DNA of 64,000 bases from Actinomadura fibrosa (GTDB taxonomy: Bacteria; Actinomycetota; Actinomycetes; Streptosporangiales; Streptosporangiaceae): positions 27,274-91,273 of the forward strand of contig NZ_CAACUY010000016.1 of the NCBI RefSeq assembly GCF_900659615.1, written 5' to 3'. Shown piece by piece: positions 17,533 through 24,859 of this stretch. Position numbers and translations under genes: made by a program. The notes beneath the pieces are model-generated. The model had not been told where the DNA came from. It did not search any database and was given only the letters and a program-made list of their open reading frames with translations. Position 1 is the stretch's first letter. Each line of letters opens with the position of its first letter.

Positions 17533-19017
17533 TCAGGGCAGGCGCGGGAGGTTCGCGCAGTTGCCGGGCGCGGACCGGCCGTTGAGGCGGTCCTTGAGCC
17601 AGGCGATGGCGTCGCCCTGGTCGGTCAGCAGCGGAGCCAGGTGGTTGGTCAGGAGCCCGTCGCCCAGGTTGGGCAGCGAGACCGGCCGGTAGGTGACCTT
17701 GGCGCCCTTGGCGCACCAGTCGGCGGCCAGCCGGCGCGACTGGGCGTGCACCACGATGTCGTCCAGGACGCCGGTGGTGACGCGGACGGGCGCGGCGGGC
17801 CGCAGCGTCCCGATGCGTTCGCGCGCGAGGACCTGCTGCGCGGTGGGCGTGGTCGCGATGATCTGCCCGAGCGAGCGGCCGTCGGTGGTCCACTGGCCGC
17901 TTCTGGAGAAGCCGTAGCGGAGGATGGCGTCACCGACGCACATGGTGGACAGGTCCTTGAGCGCCGCGCGGCCCGTGGCGCTGATGTGGCCGTCGACGAC
18001 CTTCTTCAGCGCCGGGTAGTTCTGCGAGAGGCCGTTGATCGACCACCCGAGGGCGCCCGCGAGGGCACTCCCCTCGATGCCCTTGATCACGGCGGCGAGG
18101 TCGGCGGGAGGAGCACCGGCGTAGGCGCCGGCGAGGTGCAGCTCGGGCGCGTAGCGGGGCTGGAGCTCGGCCGCGGCGGCACTCGCGCCGCCACCCTGGC
18201 TGTACCCGTACAGGCCGATCCGGGACGTACCGGTCAGCGAGGTGCCGGGCAGCCGGAACGCGGCGCGGGCGGCGTCCAGAAGAGCGTGGGCCTGGTCGAA
18301 CCGCTCGGCGTAGGTGTGGACGCGGTCGGTCGCGCCGAGCCCGACGTAGTCGGTGACCACGACGGCGACGCCCTCGCTGAGCAGCCGGTAGATCCCGATG
18401 TCCTCGTAGCCGGCCGAGATGGTCTGGCCGTTGAAGGTGAGCGGGTTCTCCAAGGCCAGGGACGGCGCGCACTGGTCGCCTTGGCCCATGGTGCCCGTCG
18501 CCAGCGCGACCAGCGGCCGCGGTCCGCTGCCCCGCCACTTCGCGGTCGGCTCGACATAGGCGCCGGTGACGGCGACCGCCTTGCCGTTGGCGTCGGTGGA
18601 CTTGTACATCAATCGGATCGCCTTGCCGGGCAGCGGCCCCTTCACGTCGGACAGGGTCAGCGCGAGCGGCAGCCGCTCGGTCCGGATGAGGGCGCCGTTA
18701 CGGTCCGGGAGCCGCTTCGGCGGGTCGTAGAAGGCGGGGATCGTCACGCCGCGCGACACCTCCCGGGGGACCGCCGCCGCTGACGCGGTCAGCGGGGCCA
18801 CCAGCAGGACGGCGGCCGTCAGCCCTCCGGCGGCGGGCAGTATCCGGCCGCCGGCCACCGAGCCGGGCACGGCGATCCCGAACCACCGGCGGCGCGCCCC
18901 GGTCCGACGAACGGCATCGGTGGGACGTTCGGCGGCGACCCGTGGCGTCCCCTGGCCGTCTCGCGCATCCCCCGCCGCGTCCTGCGACCCCGTCCTACCT
19001 GTCATCGGCCCACCCAT
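17533..19017 (-). CDS. Secretory lipase-family alpha/beta hydrolase
   Basis: 494 residues from the ATG at 19017. An ATG at 19050 lies inside the -10 hexamer and so cannot be the start; an ATG at 19005 is also possible. A polar stretch of about 55 residues precedes the export segment GRILPAAGGLTAAVLLVAPL with cleavage near ASA-AA. The mature enzyme matches the LIP/secretory lipase family: VALATGTMGQGDQCAPSLAL, VVVTDYVGLGATDRVHTY, nucleophile elbow GLYGYSQGGG, and late Asp/His candidates in TTGVLDDIVVHAQSRRLAAD and LTNHLAPLLTDQ. These exported enzymes hydrolyse triglycerides or other esters; relatives occur in Candida and in mycolic-acid-free actinomycetes alike. It is a monocistronic unit. Confidence 0.88.
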   Translation of the reverse strand: MGGPMTGRTGSQDAAGDARDGQGTPRVAAERPTDAVRRTGARRRWFGIAVPGSVAGGRILPAAGGLTAAVLLVAPLTASAAAVPREVSRGVTIPAFYDPPKRLPDRNGALIRTERLPLALTLSDVKGPLPGKAIRLMYKSTDANGKAVAVTGAYVEPTAKWRGSGPRPLVALATGTMGQGDQCAPSLALENPLTFNGQTISAGYEDIGIYRLLSEGVAVVVTDYVGLGATDRVHTYAERFDQAHALLDAARAAFRLPGTSLTGTSRIGLYGYSQGGGASAAAAELQPRYAPELHLAGAYAGAPPADLAAVIKGIEGSALAGALGWSINGLSQNYPALKKVVDGHISATGRAALKDLSTMCVGDAILRYGFSRSGQWTTDGRSLGQIIATTPTAQQVLARERIGTLRPAAPVRVTTGVLDDIVVHAQSRRLAADWCAKGAKVTYRPVSLPNLGDGLLTNHLAPLLTDQGDAIAWLKDRLNGRSAPGNCANLPRLP

Positions 19018-19028
19018 GTTCCCCGCCA

Positions 19029-19075
19029 GTAAGTTTCTGATGGGTAACATAAGGGATCACTTACGGACGCCGCAA
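19029..19075 (-). promoter_or_regulatory. Lipase promoter with bracketing inverted repeat
   Basis: Read on the minus strand: -35 TTGCGG (19070-19075), an 18-base spacer, and -10 TATGTT (19046-19051). An inverted repeat ACTTAC/GTAAGT (19059-19064 and 19029-19034) brackets the -10 box, as an operator would. This placement also excludes the upstream ATG at 19050. Confidence 0.5.
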
Positions 19076-19095
19076 GAGTCTCGTCAGGACGATTT

Positions 19096-21063
19096 TCACT
19101 TTCTTAAGCCCCCGCGCCCCGGCACTACCTGCGGGGATGTCGCGAGGAACTCCTCCATTGCGGTTCTGGCGTCTTGTAGCGCGGCGTGCATGGAGGGGAT
19201 GCCGGTCGTGGCCTCGCCCACGATGCGGATCCGGTACGCGGTCGCATCGGTCGGCGTTGCTCGCGGCGGCGGGGCCGGTAGCACGCCGTGCGAAACGAGG
19301 ACGGGCCCGTGGGTCGGAACGGTTCTCCGGCCGTTCGGTCCGTCCACCACCAGGTAATCCGTCGCTATCCGCCGGACGCGGTGCCGGAGCAGGATGCGGA
19401 CTCGGGGGTTCTCCGTCAGGCGGGTCTCGGTGAGCATCCTCGCCCGGGGCCCGACCTCGGGTGCCAGCGCCTCCCGCGCGGTGATGATCTGCACCTCGCT
19501 ACCGTGAGCGGCGAGATGGTCGGCGACGGCCATCGCGGTCTGGTCGGCGCCCCAGATCGTGCATCGCTCCGGCGGTACGGACGGCTGCCGCAGCCAATGC
19601 CTGATGTCGATGACGTGCGGCAGGTCGGCTCCGTCGACGTCCGGGACGCGCGGTCTCCCGCCGGTGGCGATGACGACGTTCTCGGGACGGAGCCTGGCGA
19701 TGAGGTCGCCGTCGCCGTTGGTACCGGCGCGGACGGCGACGTCGAGGCGTTGCAGTTCGCTCGCGTACCAGTCGATGACGCGGCGGTATTCGGGGTTGCA
19801 GGTGAGTCCGGCGGCGAGGAGGAACTGGCCGCCCAGCTCCGCGTCGCGTTCGATGAGGTGGACCTTCCGCCCGTGCTCGGCGGCGAGGCGGGCCGCCTCC
19901 ATTCCCGCGGGGCCGCCCCCGATGACGACCACTCCGCCCGTGCGTGGCTGGTGCCGCGGCCGCCGGGACGGCTCGCGGGTGAGCGCGCCCGCGTCCGGGT
20001 TCACCGTGCACGGGACGGGCGCGCCGCCGTGCAGGCTGTCGATGCACAGATTGCAGGCGATGCAGGGACGGAACGGGGCGCCGTCGAGCACGCGGCGGGG
20101 CCAGCGCGGATCGGCGTGCAGCGCACGCGCCATGCTGACGAAGTCGGCCTTGCCGCCGGCAACGATGTCGTGCGCGACGTGCGGGACGTTGATCCTGCCC
20201 GCGACACCGACGGGCGGGCCCAGCCGCCGGTAGGGCGCGGCGTGTTCGGCCAGCAGGCCCGGTTGCCACTCCCCCGGCTGCACCATCCACTGCGCGGCCT
20301 CGTAGTTGCCCGCCGAGACGTCGATGAAGTCGAGGGCTCCGGCGGGGAGCGAGCCGATCAGCTCCAGGGTCCGTGCCGCGTCGAGCCCTACGGGCACGCC
20401 TTCAAAGGCGGAGATCCGGATGCCGATGGCGAGTTCCGGCGCCGCGTCCCGGACGGCCTCCAGGACGAGTGCGAGGAAGCGGAGCGGCTCGCCGAACTCG
20501 TCCGACCGGAGGTTGGTCATCGGCGAGAGGAATTGGTGCACCAGGTAGCCGTGCGCGGCGTGGACCGACAGGACGTCGACGCCCGCGTCGCGGCAGCGGG
20601 CCGCGGCCGCCGCGTAGGTCTCGATGAGGTCGTGGATCTCCTCCCGTCCGAGGACGCGCGGCATGTCACCGCCCGCGGGGAGACACGGGACCGCGGAGGG
20701 TGCGACGGGAGGCGCTCCGCTGATCCGACGCCGCACAGTGCGGCCGCCGTGGTTGAGCTCGACGCCCGACTTCGCGCCGTGGCGGTGCGCCGCGTCCGCC
20801 ATGGCCGCGAGCCCGGGGACGTGGCGCGCCTCGGCCACGCCGAGCTGGCGCGGACGCCCTTTGCCGTCGGCACGGACGTAGGCGGCCTCGCTGAAGACCA
20901 GAGCCGCTCCGCCTTCGGCCCGCGCCTCCAGGTAGCCGAGGTAGGCGTCCGTCGGTTCGCCCTCGGCCGTGCAGTAGTTGCGCTCCATCGGCGCGCAGAC
21001 GATCCGGTTCCTGAGCTCGACCGGGCCGATGGCCAGCGGCTCGAAGAGCGCCGGATACCTCAC
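19096..21063 (-). CDS. FMN/4Fe-4S/FAD NADH:flavin oxidoreductase (dienoyl-CoA reductase/TMADH type)
   Basis: 655 residues from a GTG at 21063 that overlaps the dehydroquinase stop (GTGA). Residues 1-345 are an Old Yellow Enzyme-type FMN barrel (RYPALFEPLAIGPVELRNRI, HAAHGYLVHQFLSPMTNLRS). The cluster ligands CIACNLCIDSLHGG...C (C-x2-C-x3-C-x11-C) follow. The C-terminal half is an FAD/NAD(P) module with GVVVIGGGPAGMEAARLAAE and VVIATGGRPRVPDV. The architecture is that of 2,4-dienoyl-CoA reductase, trimethylamine dehydrogenase and mycofactocin-associated oxidoreductases. Its position as the seventh gene of the PQQ operon is unusual. It could reduce an enoyl or enone intermediate or recycle electrons from the quinone system. 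Substrate unknown. Confidence 0.85.
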   Translation of the reverse strand: MRYPALFEPLAIGPVELRNRIVCAPMERNYCTAEGEPTDAYLGYLEARAEGGAALVFSEAAYVRADGKGRPRQLGVAEARHVPGLAAMADAAHRHGAKSGVELNHGGRTVRRRISGAPPVAPSAVPCLPAGGDMPRVLGREEIHDLIETYAAAAARCRDAGVDVLSVHAAHGYLVHQFLSPMTNLRSDEFGEPLRFLALVLEAVRDAAPELAIGIRISAFEGVPVGLDAARTLELIGSLPAGALDFIDVSAGNYEAAQWMVQPGEWQPGLLAEHAAPYRRLGPPVGVAGRINVPHVAHDIVAGGKADFVSMARALHADPRWPRRVLDGAPFRPCIACNLCIDSLHGGAPVPCTVNPDAGALTREPSRRPRHQPRTGGVVVIGGGPAGMEAARLAAEHGRKVHLIERDAELGGQFLLAAGLTCNPEYRRVIDWYASELQRLDVAVRAGTNGDGDLIARLRPENVVIATGGRPRVPDVDGADLPHVIDIRHWLRQPSVPPERCTIWGADQTAMAVADHLAAHGSEVQIITAREALAPEVGPRARMLTETRLTENPRVRILLRHRVRRIATDYLVVDGPNGRRTVPTHGPVLVSHGVLPAPPPRATPTDATAYRIRIVGEATTGIPSMHAALQDARTAMEEFLATSPQVVPGRGGLRK

Positions 21064-21521
21064 GGCGCGGGCCTGTCCCCGGCGTCGGGTCCGGCGGCGC
21101 GCTCGCACAGGATCTCCAGCGCGATGCCGTAGCCCCGCCAGCCGAGACCGGCGATGTAGATGGTGGCGAGGTCGCGGAACAGGTCGACCGCGTCCCGTCC
21201 TTCATGGCGGTAGAGCTGGGTGATGTGGACGATGGCGAGCGGCAGCCCGGTGTCGGAGAGCGCGTCGCGCAGCGGTTTCCCGCCGGGTGTCAGGCCCGCG
21301 GGATTGACGATCAGCGCGTCGAGCCCGTCTTGGCGGTCGTGCAGCCAGTCCAGGAGTGCCCCTTCATGGTTGGACTGGACGTGGGAGACGCGGGCTCCGA
21401 CGCGTTCCGCGGTCGCCTCCAGGTCCTGGACGATGTCGGTGAGCGTGTGCGTCCCGTACCTTTCGGGTCGACGCTTTCCCAGCCTGTTGAGGTTCGGTCC
21501 GTTGAGGACGCCGACGTGCAT
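21060..21521 (-). CDS. aroQ: Type II 3-dehydroquinate dehydratase-like protein
   Basis: 153 residues. The type II signature is clear: LNGPNLNRLGKRRPERYGTH with the catalytic Tyr, the SNHEGALLDWLHD loop (usual QSNHEG), LIVNPAGLTPGGKPLRDAL and AIVHITQLYRHEG (usual EVHxSNxxxRExFR). The replacement of the canonical S-N of the last motif by T-Q and of RE by RH suggests a divergent or specialised enzyme. It interconverts 3-dehydroquinate and 3-dehydroshikimate in biosynthesis or in quinate catabolism. The start overlaps the pqqE stop (TGATG) and the stop overlaps the next start, so it is translated as part of the PQQ operon. A second, biosynthetic copy presumably exists elsewhere. Confidence 0.8.
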   Translation of the reverse strand: MHVGVLNGPNLNRLGKRRPERYGTHTLTDIVQDLEATAERVGARVSHVQSNHEGALLDWLHDRQDGLDALIVNPAGLTPGGKPLRDALSDTGLPLAIVHITQLYRHEGRDAVDLFRDLATIYIAGLGWRGYGIALEILCERAAGPDAGDRPAP

Positions 21522-22648
21522 CAGGTCTCCTGGTTCGCGGGGGCGGGACGGGCGCCGCCGAGCCTGCGGTAGACGAGCTCAGGCGCCGCTCCCGTCTCGT
21601 GTTCGGCGTGAGCGGTGCGGTCGCGGATCAGGTGGTGGTCGGGAGAGAGGGCGCAGGCCGGGTCCGTGCGGGAGGCGTCGCCGGTCAGCGCGAACGCCTG
21701 GCACCGGCAGCCGCCGAAGTCGGTCTCGCGGAGCGCGCAGTCGCCGCACGGCCCGCTCATCCAGCCGGTCCCCCGGTAGGCGTTGAAGGCGCCGGACCGC
21801 TCCCAGATCCACGCGAGCGAGTGGTCGCGCACGTTCGGCGGGTTCAGGTCCGTCATCGCGTAGGCGGCCGGGCACGGCAGGGCGGTGCCGTCGGGCGCCA
21901 CGGTGATGGACCGGGCGCCCCAGCCGCCCATGCACGGTTTCGGGACTCCCTCGTAGTAGTCCGGGAGGACCCACACGAGCTCCGGGCGCCGGGACCGTGC
22001 CCGGTGGTCGGCGACCACCTGCTTGGCACGGTCCAGTTGCTCGCGGGTGGGAAGCAGGGCCTCCCGGTTGCGCAGGGCCCAGCCGTAGAACTGGGTGTTC
22101 GCCAGCTCGACGCGGTCGGCGCCCCAGCGCTCGCCCAGTTCGATAATCTCCGGCAGGCGGTCGAGGTTGCGCCGGTGCAGGACGACGTTCAGGCCGAAGG
22201 GCAGCCCGGCGGCGCGGATGACCTCCGCGGCCTGTTCCTTCGCCGCGTACGAGGGGCGTCCCGCGATGAGGTCGGAGTTCGCGCGGTCGGCGTCCTGCAC
22301 CGAGAGCTGGACGCTGTTGAGCCCGGCGGCGGCCAGCGCGTCCAGCCGGGCGGCGGTGAGGCCGAGGCCGCTGGTGACGAGCTGGGTGTAGACGCCGGCA
22401 CGGTGCGCCGAGGCGACGATCTCTTCGAGGTCGGGACGCAGGAGCGGCTCGCCACCGGAGACGTGCGCCTGGACGACGCCGAGATCGGCGGCCTCGGCGA
22501 AGACCCGCGCCCAGTCGTCCGCCGCCAGTTCGGTGCTCTTCCGGACGAGTTCGAGCGGGTTCGAGCAGTACGGGCAGTGCAGCGGGCAGGCGTGCGTCAG
22601 CTCGGCGAGCAGCGCCCACGGCGCGGCGGGTCCGGTCATGTGAGCCAT
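21521..22648 (-). CDS. pqqE: PQQ biosynthesis radical SAM enzyme PqqE
   Basis: 375 residues from the ATG at 22648; an ATG at 22639 overlaps the pqqD stop as ATGA and may be the true start. The radical SAM cluster motif is in LTHACPLHCPYCSNPLEL (C-x3-C-x2-C), and VSGGEPLLRPDLEEIVA is the GGEP SAM-binding motif. Auxiliary-cluster cysteines of the SPASM domain follow in KPCMGGWGARSITVAPDG, LPCPAAYAMT and SGPCGDCALRETDFGGCRCQ. PqqE forms the Glu-Tyr carbon-carbon bond in PqqA while PqqD presents the peptide. The operon order A-B-C-D-E is complete upstream. Confidence 0.95.
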   Translation of the reverse strand: MAHMTGPAAPWALLAELTHACPLHCPYCSNPLELVRKSTELAADDWARVFAEAADLGVVQAHVSGGEPLLRPDLEEIVASAHRAGVYTQLVTSGLGLTAARLDALAAAGLNSVQLSVQDADRANSDLIAGRPSYAAKEQAAEVIRAAGLPFGLNVVLHRRNLDRLPEIIELGERWGADRVELANTQFYGWALRNREALLPTREQLDRAKQVVADHRARSRRPELVWVLPDYYEGVPKPCMGGWGARSITVAPDGTALPCPAAYAMTDLNPPNVRDHSLAWIWERSGAFNAYRGTGWMSGPCGDCALRETDFGGCRCQAFALTGDASRTDPACALSPDHHLIRDRTAHAEHETGAAPELVYRRLGGARPAPANQET

Positions 22649-22926
22649 CCCTCCGTGCGGACCCTCGCGATGAACTCGGGCACGTCCCGTTCCAGCGGGG
22701 CGTCCGGGAAGTCGGCGGCGAGGGCGGCGATGATGTCGGCGACCGTGCGGCGGCCGTCACAGAGGCGCAGGATGCGTCCGCCTTCCGGGCTGAGCAGGAC
22801 GGCGCGTTCGGGCATCAGCAGCAGCTCGGCGCGGCGGATCCGGTCATAGCGGAGGATGACGGAGGGAGCGAGCGCGGGCCGCGTCTCCCGCGCCGCCGCC
22901 GTCGAGGGGGCGCGCTCAACCGGCAT
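22636..22926 (-). CDS. pqqD: PqqD, peptide chaperone of PQQ biosynthesis
   Basis: 96 residues, starting at 22926 inside the end of pqqC (11-base overlap). After a variable N-terminal 20 residues the RRE fold is recognisable: ALAPSVILRYDRIRRAELLL, MPERAVLLSPEGGRILRLCD and GRRTVADIIAALAADFPDAP. The start APSVILRYDRIR and the LSPEGGRIL strand/turn are typical PqqD. It binds PqqA and delivers it to PqqE. Confidence 0.93.
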   Translation of the reverse strand: MPVERAPSTAAARETRPALAPSVILRYDRIRRAELLLMPERAVLLSPEGGRILRLCDGRRTVADIIAALAADFPDAPLERDVPEFIARVRTEGWLT

Positions 22927-23728
22927 CCGCGGCTCCCGTGTCCGGGGCGGCCACGTTCGCGGCTCCCGCGTTCGGGGCGGCCACGTTCGGGGTGGCTGCG
23001 CGCTCGACCGCGTCCAGCAGGGACCAGAGCACGTCGCACTTGAACGTGAACGCGGCCAGCACGCGTTCCTGGTCGGCGCGCGTCTCCGCCCACCGGTGCA
23101 CGAGCGCGAGGGCCTCGTCGGCGTCGCGGCGGCCCTGCTGGACGCGGACCTGGAAGTAGCGCAGTCCGTCCGGCTCGCTCCAGGGGTAGTGGCGTTCCCA
23201 GGCGCCGATTCTGGTGACCATCAGGTCGGGTGCGAAGAGCTCGGTGAGGGACGAGGCGATCGCTTCCAGGGGCGTGCCGAGGCGGCAGAAGTTCACGTAG
23301 CCCTCGACGGCGAGCCTGACGCCGGGCAGGACGCCTTCCCCCGACAGCAGGAGGACGCGGTCCAGGCCGACGGCCTCGCCGAGGCGCAGCCACCGCTCGA
23401 TGCCGCCGGCGTCGCCCGGCTCGTCGCCGTCCCGGCCGTCGTGGTCGTGGATGCGGCGGATCCAGCTGCGGCGGAGTTCCCGGTCGCCGAGCTTGGCGAG
23501 GATGAGCGCGTCCTTGATCGGGATGTGCCGCTGGTAGTGGAAGCGGTTCAGCGCCCAGCAGCGCAGTTCCTCCGGCGCGAGCAGGCCGTCGTGCATGCGC
23601 AGGTTGAACGGGTGCCGGTGGTGGTAGCGCTCGGCGGCGATCTCGCGGAGCCGGTGCTCCAGTTCGCCGGGCGCCCACGGCCGGGGACGGGCGGTCCTGT
23701 GCGGGGCGTGGGCCGATGCCGTGCTCAC
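22916..23728 (-). CDS. pqqC: PqqC, pyrroloquinoline-quinone synthase
   Basis: 270 residues from a GTG at 23728 overlapping the pqqB stop (GTGA). The heme-oxygenase-like fold of PqqC is evident: RYHHRHPFNLRMHDGLLAPE, LRCWALNRFHYQRHIPIKDA, GIERWLRLGEAVGLDRVLLL and YVNFCRLGTPLEAIASSLTE. His and Tyr residues of the active site (YHHRHPF, FHYQ) are in place. PqqC is the cofactorless oxidase that closes the ring and completes PQQ. The last about 28 residues (repetitive N-V-A-A-P blocks) are an extra tail beyond the usual length of about 235-250, caused by a 30-bp tandem repeat. Confidence 0.95.
   Translation of the reverse strand: MSTASAHAPHRTARPRPWAPGELEHRLREIAAERYHHRHPFNLRMHDGLLAPEELRCWALNRFHYQRHIPIKDALILAKLGDRELRRSWIRRIHDHDGRDGDEPGDAGGIERWLRLGEAVGLDRVLLLSGEGVLPGVRLAVEGYVNFCRLGTPLEAIASSLTELFAPDLMVTRIGAWERHYPWSEPDGLRYFQVRVQQGRRDADEALALVHRWAETRADQERVLAAFTFKCDVLWSLLDAVERAATPNVAAPNAGAANVAAPDTGAADAG
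22930..22989. repeat. 30-bp tandem repeat in the 3' end of pqqC
   Basis: Two adjacent 30-bp copies (22930-22959 and 22960-22989) differ at only two positions. In pqqC they encode two similar ten-residue blocks (AANVAAPDTG and AAPNAG-type) in the variable tail. The unit is a multiple of three, so copy-number changes would not break the frame. Confidence 0.75.
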
Positions 23729-24627
23729 AGTTCGATCACCGTGCCTTCCGATGCGACCTCGATGCCCTGCCCGGCGAGGACGCGGTGGCCGTCGTGCCCG
23801 GGGTCGACGAGCGGGTTGGTGTTGTTGAGGTGGGTGTAGAGGCGGTGCGCCGCGGGCAGGTCCCGCAGCCGTTCCGCCGTGCCGTCCGGGCCGCTGATCG
23901 GCAGGTGCCCCATCTCGGTGGCGGTCCGCTCCGTGAACCCCGAGCGGCGTGGTTCGTCGTCGTCCCAGAACGTCCCGTCGACGATGACGCAGTCCGCCGC
24001 CGCAAGGGCGCGGTCGAGCCCGGGCGGCCAGTCCGCGACCGCCGGGGCGTAGACGAGTGTCTTCCCGCTGCGGCGATCGGTGACCTGCAACGCCACCGAC
24101 CAGGCGCCGTCGCGGATGCCGAGGTCGGCCGCGTAGCGGGGGCGCTTCCCCGAGACCCTGACGGCCCGGAACTCGACGTCGTCGCCGTCTCCGAGGCGGA
24201 CCGGCTCGTCCTCCGAGAGCTGCGACCAGCGCAGCCCGGCGTACGGGGCGAGGATGCGGTCCAACCCCAGGCCCCGCGCCACGGCCTCGCGGACGGTGGC
24301 GGTGGCGGCGACGTGGATGCCGGACGCCTCGCGCAGCCGCGGCAGTCCGAGCGTGTGGTCGAGTTCGGCGTCGGTGAGGATCACCCCGGCGAGCGGGGTC
24401 TGCCGCCGTCCCGGACCGGGCCGCAGGTCGCCGCTCGCCTCGATCTGCTCGGCGATGTCCGGTGTCGCGTTCACCACGTACCAGCCCGCGCCGGACGCCT
24501 GGACCGCGATCGAGGCGTGCAGGCGGCGCCACGACGGGTGCGCGCGGACGGCGGCGCATCCCCCGCATGCGCAGTTCCACTGGGGGACGCCGCCGCCCGC
24601 GGCGGTGCCGAGTATGCGCACCCTCAT
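23725..24627 (-). CDS. pqqB: PqqB, metallo-beta-lactamase-fold PQQ biosynthesis protein
   Basis: 300 residues starting ten bases after the pqqA stop. The PqqB opening MRVRILGTAAGGGVPQWNCA and the zinc-site cysteines in CACGGCAAVR are diagnostic. They are followed by VVNATPDIAEQI, ILTDAELDHTLGLPRLREA (the family version of the HxHxDH motif), VDGTFWDDDE and HLNNTNPLVDP. PqqB is thought to hydroxylate the Glu-Tyr dipeptide intermediate. It is a cytosolic Fe/Zn protein. Confidence 0.95.
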   Translation of the reverse strand: MRVRILGTAAGGGVPQWNCACGGCAAVRAHPSWRRLHASIAVQASGAGWYVVNATPDIAEQIEASGDLRPGPGRRQTPLAGVILTDAELDHTLGLPRLREASGIHVAATATVREAVARGLGLDRILAPYAGLRWSQLSEDEPVRLGDGDDVEFRAVRVSGKRPRYAADLGIRDGAWSVALQVTDRRSGKTLVYAPAVADWPPGLDRALAAADCVIVDGTFWDDDEPRRSGFTERTATEMGHLPISGPDGTAERLRDLPAAHRLYTHLNNTNPLVDPGHDGHRVLAGQGIEVASEGTVIEL

Positions 24628-24637
24628 CGGCGTGGGA

Positions 24638-24799
24638 TCAGAGCTCGGCGCCGAAGTAGGCGGTGACCTCCAGCGAGGTCTCCACCACCTGGTAGTCGGG
24701 CGTGGACCATGAGGCGCTCCGCTCGGCGGCCGCGTCCTGAGCCCGGGTGTCGGGGACGTCGGTGTGCGCCGTCTCGGCGTCGGGAACGTGCGGGATCAT
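24638..24799 (-). CDS. pqqA: PqqA precursor peptide
   Basis: A 53-residue frame from the ATG at 24799, with AAGGAG five bases upstream, ending at 24638. The C-terminal segment WSTPDYQVVETSLEVTAYFG carries the PqqA hallmarks: the WxxP entry, then the E-V-T-x-Y element whose Glu and Tyr supply the whole PQQ skeleton. The location directly before pqqB is canonical. The leader (MIPHVPDAETAHTDVPDTRA...) makes it roughly twice as long as the usual 22-30-residue PqqA. The reading frame is unambiguous from the ribosome site to the stop. Confidence 0.93.
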   Translation of the reverse strand: MIPHVPDAETAHTDVPDTRAQDAAAERSASWSTPDYQVVETSLEVTAYFGAEL

Positions 24800-24835
24800 C
24801 TCTGCTCCTTCGGTGTGGATCGGGATCGGGCAGGG

Positions 24836-24857
24836 CCCGGGGCCCGGCGGCCCCGGG
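24836..24857 (-). terminator. GC hairpin between the PQQ dehydrogenase and pqqA
   Basis: Perfect 9-bp arms (CCCGGGGCC and GGCCCCGGG, loop of four) begin three bases after the dehydrogenase stop and 37 bases before the pqqA start. There is no T-run. It may be a partial terminator or an mRNA-stabilising structure that sets the dehydrogenase to PQQ-enzyme ratio. Confidence 0.5.
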
Positions 24858-24859
24858 TG

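Noticed and set aside
14651..17893. Very long minus-strand open frame opposite the cassette's large gene
   Set aside because: High-GC antisense frame; Arg/Pro-rich composition, no ribosome site, and the plus-strand gene has a signal peptide and TM anchor.
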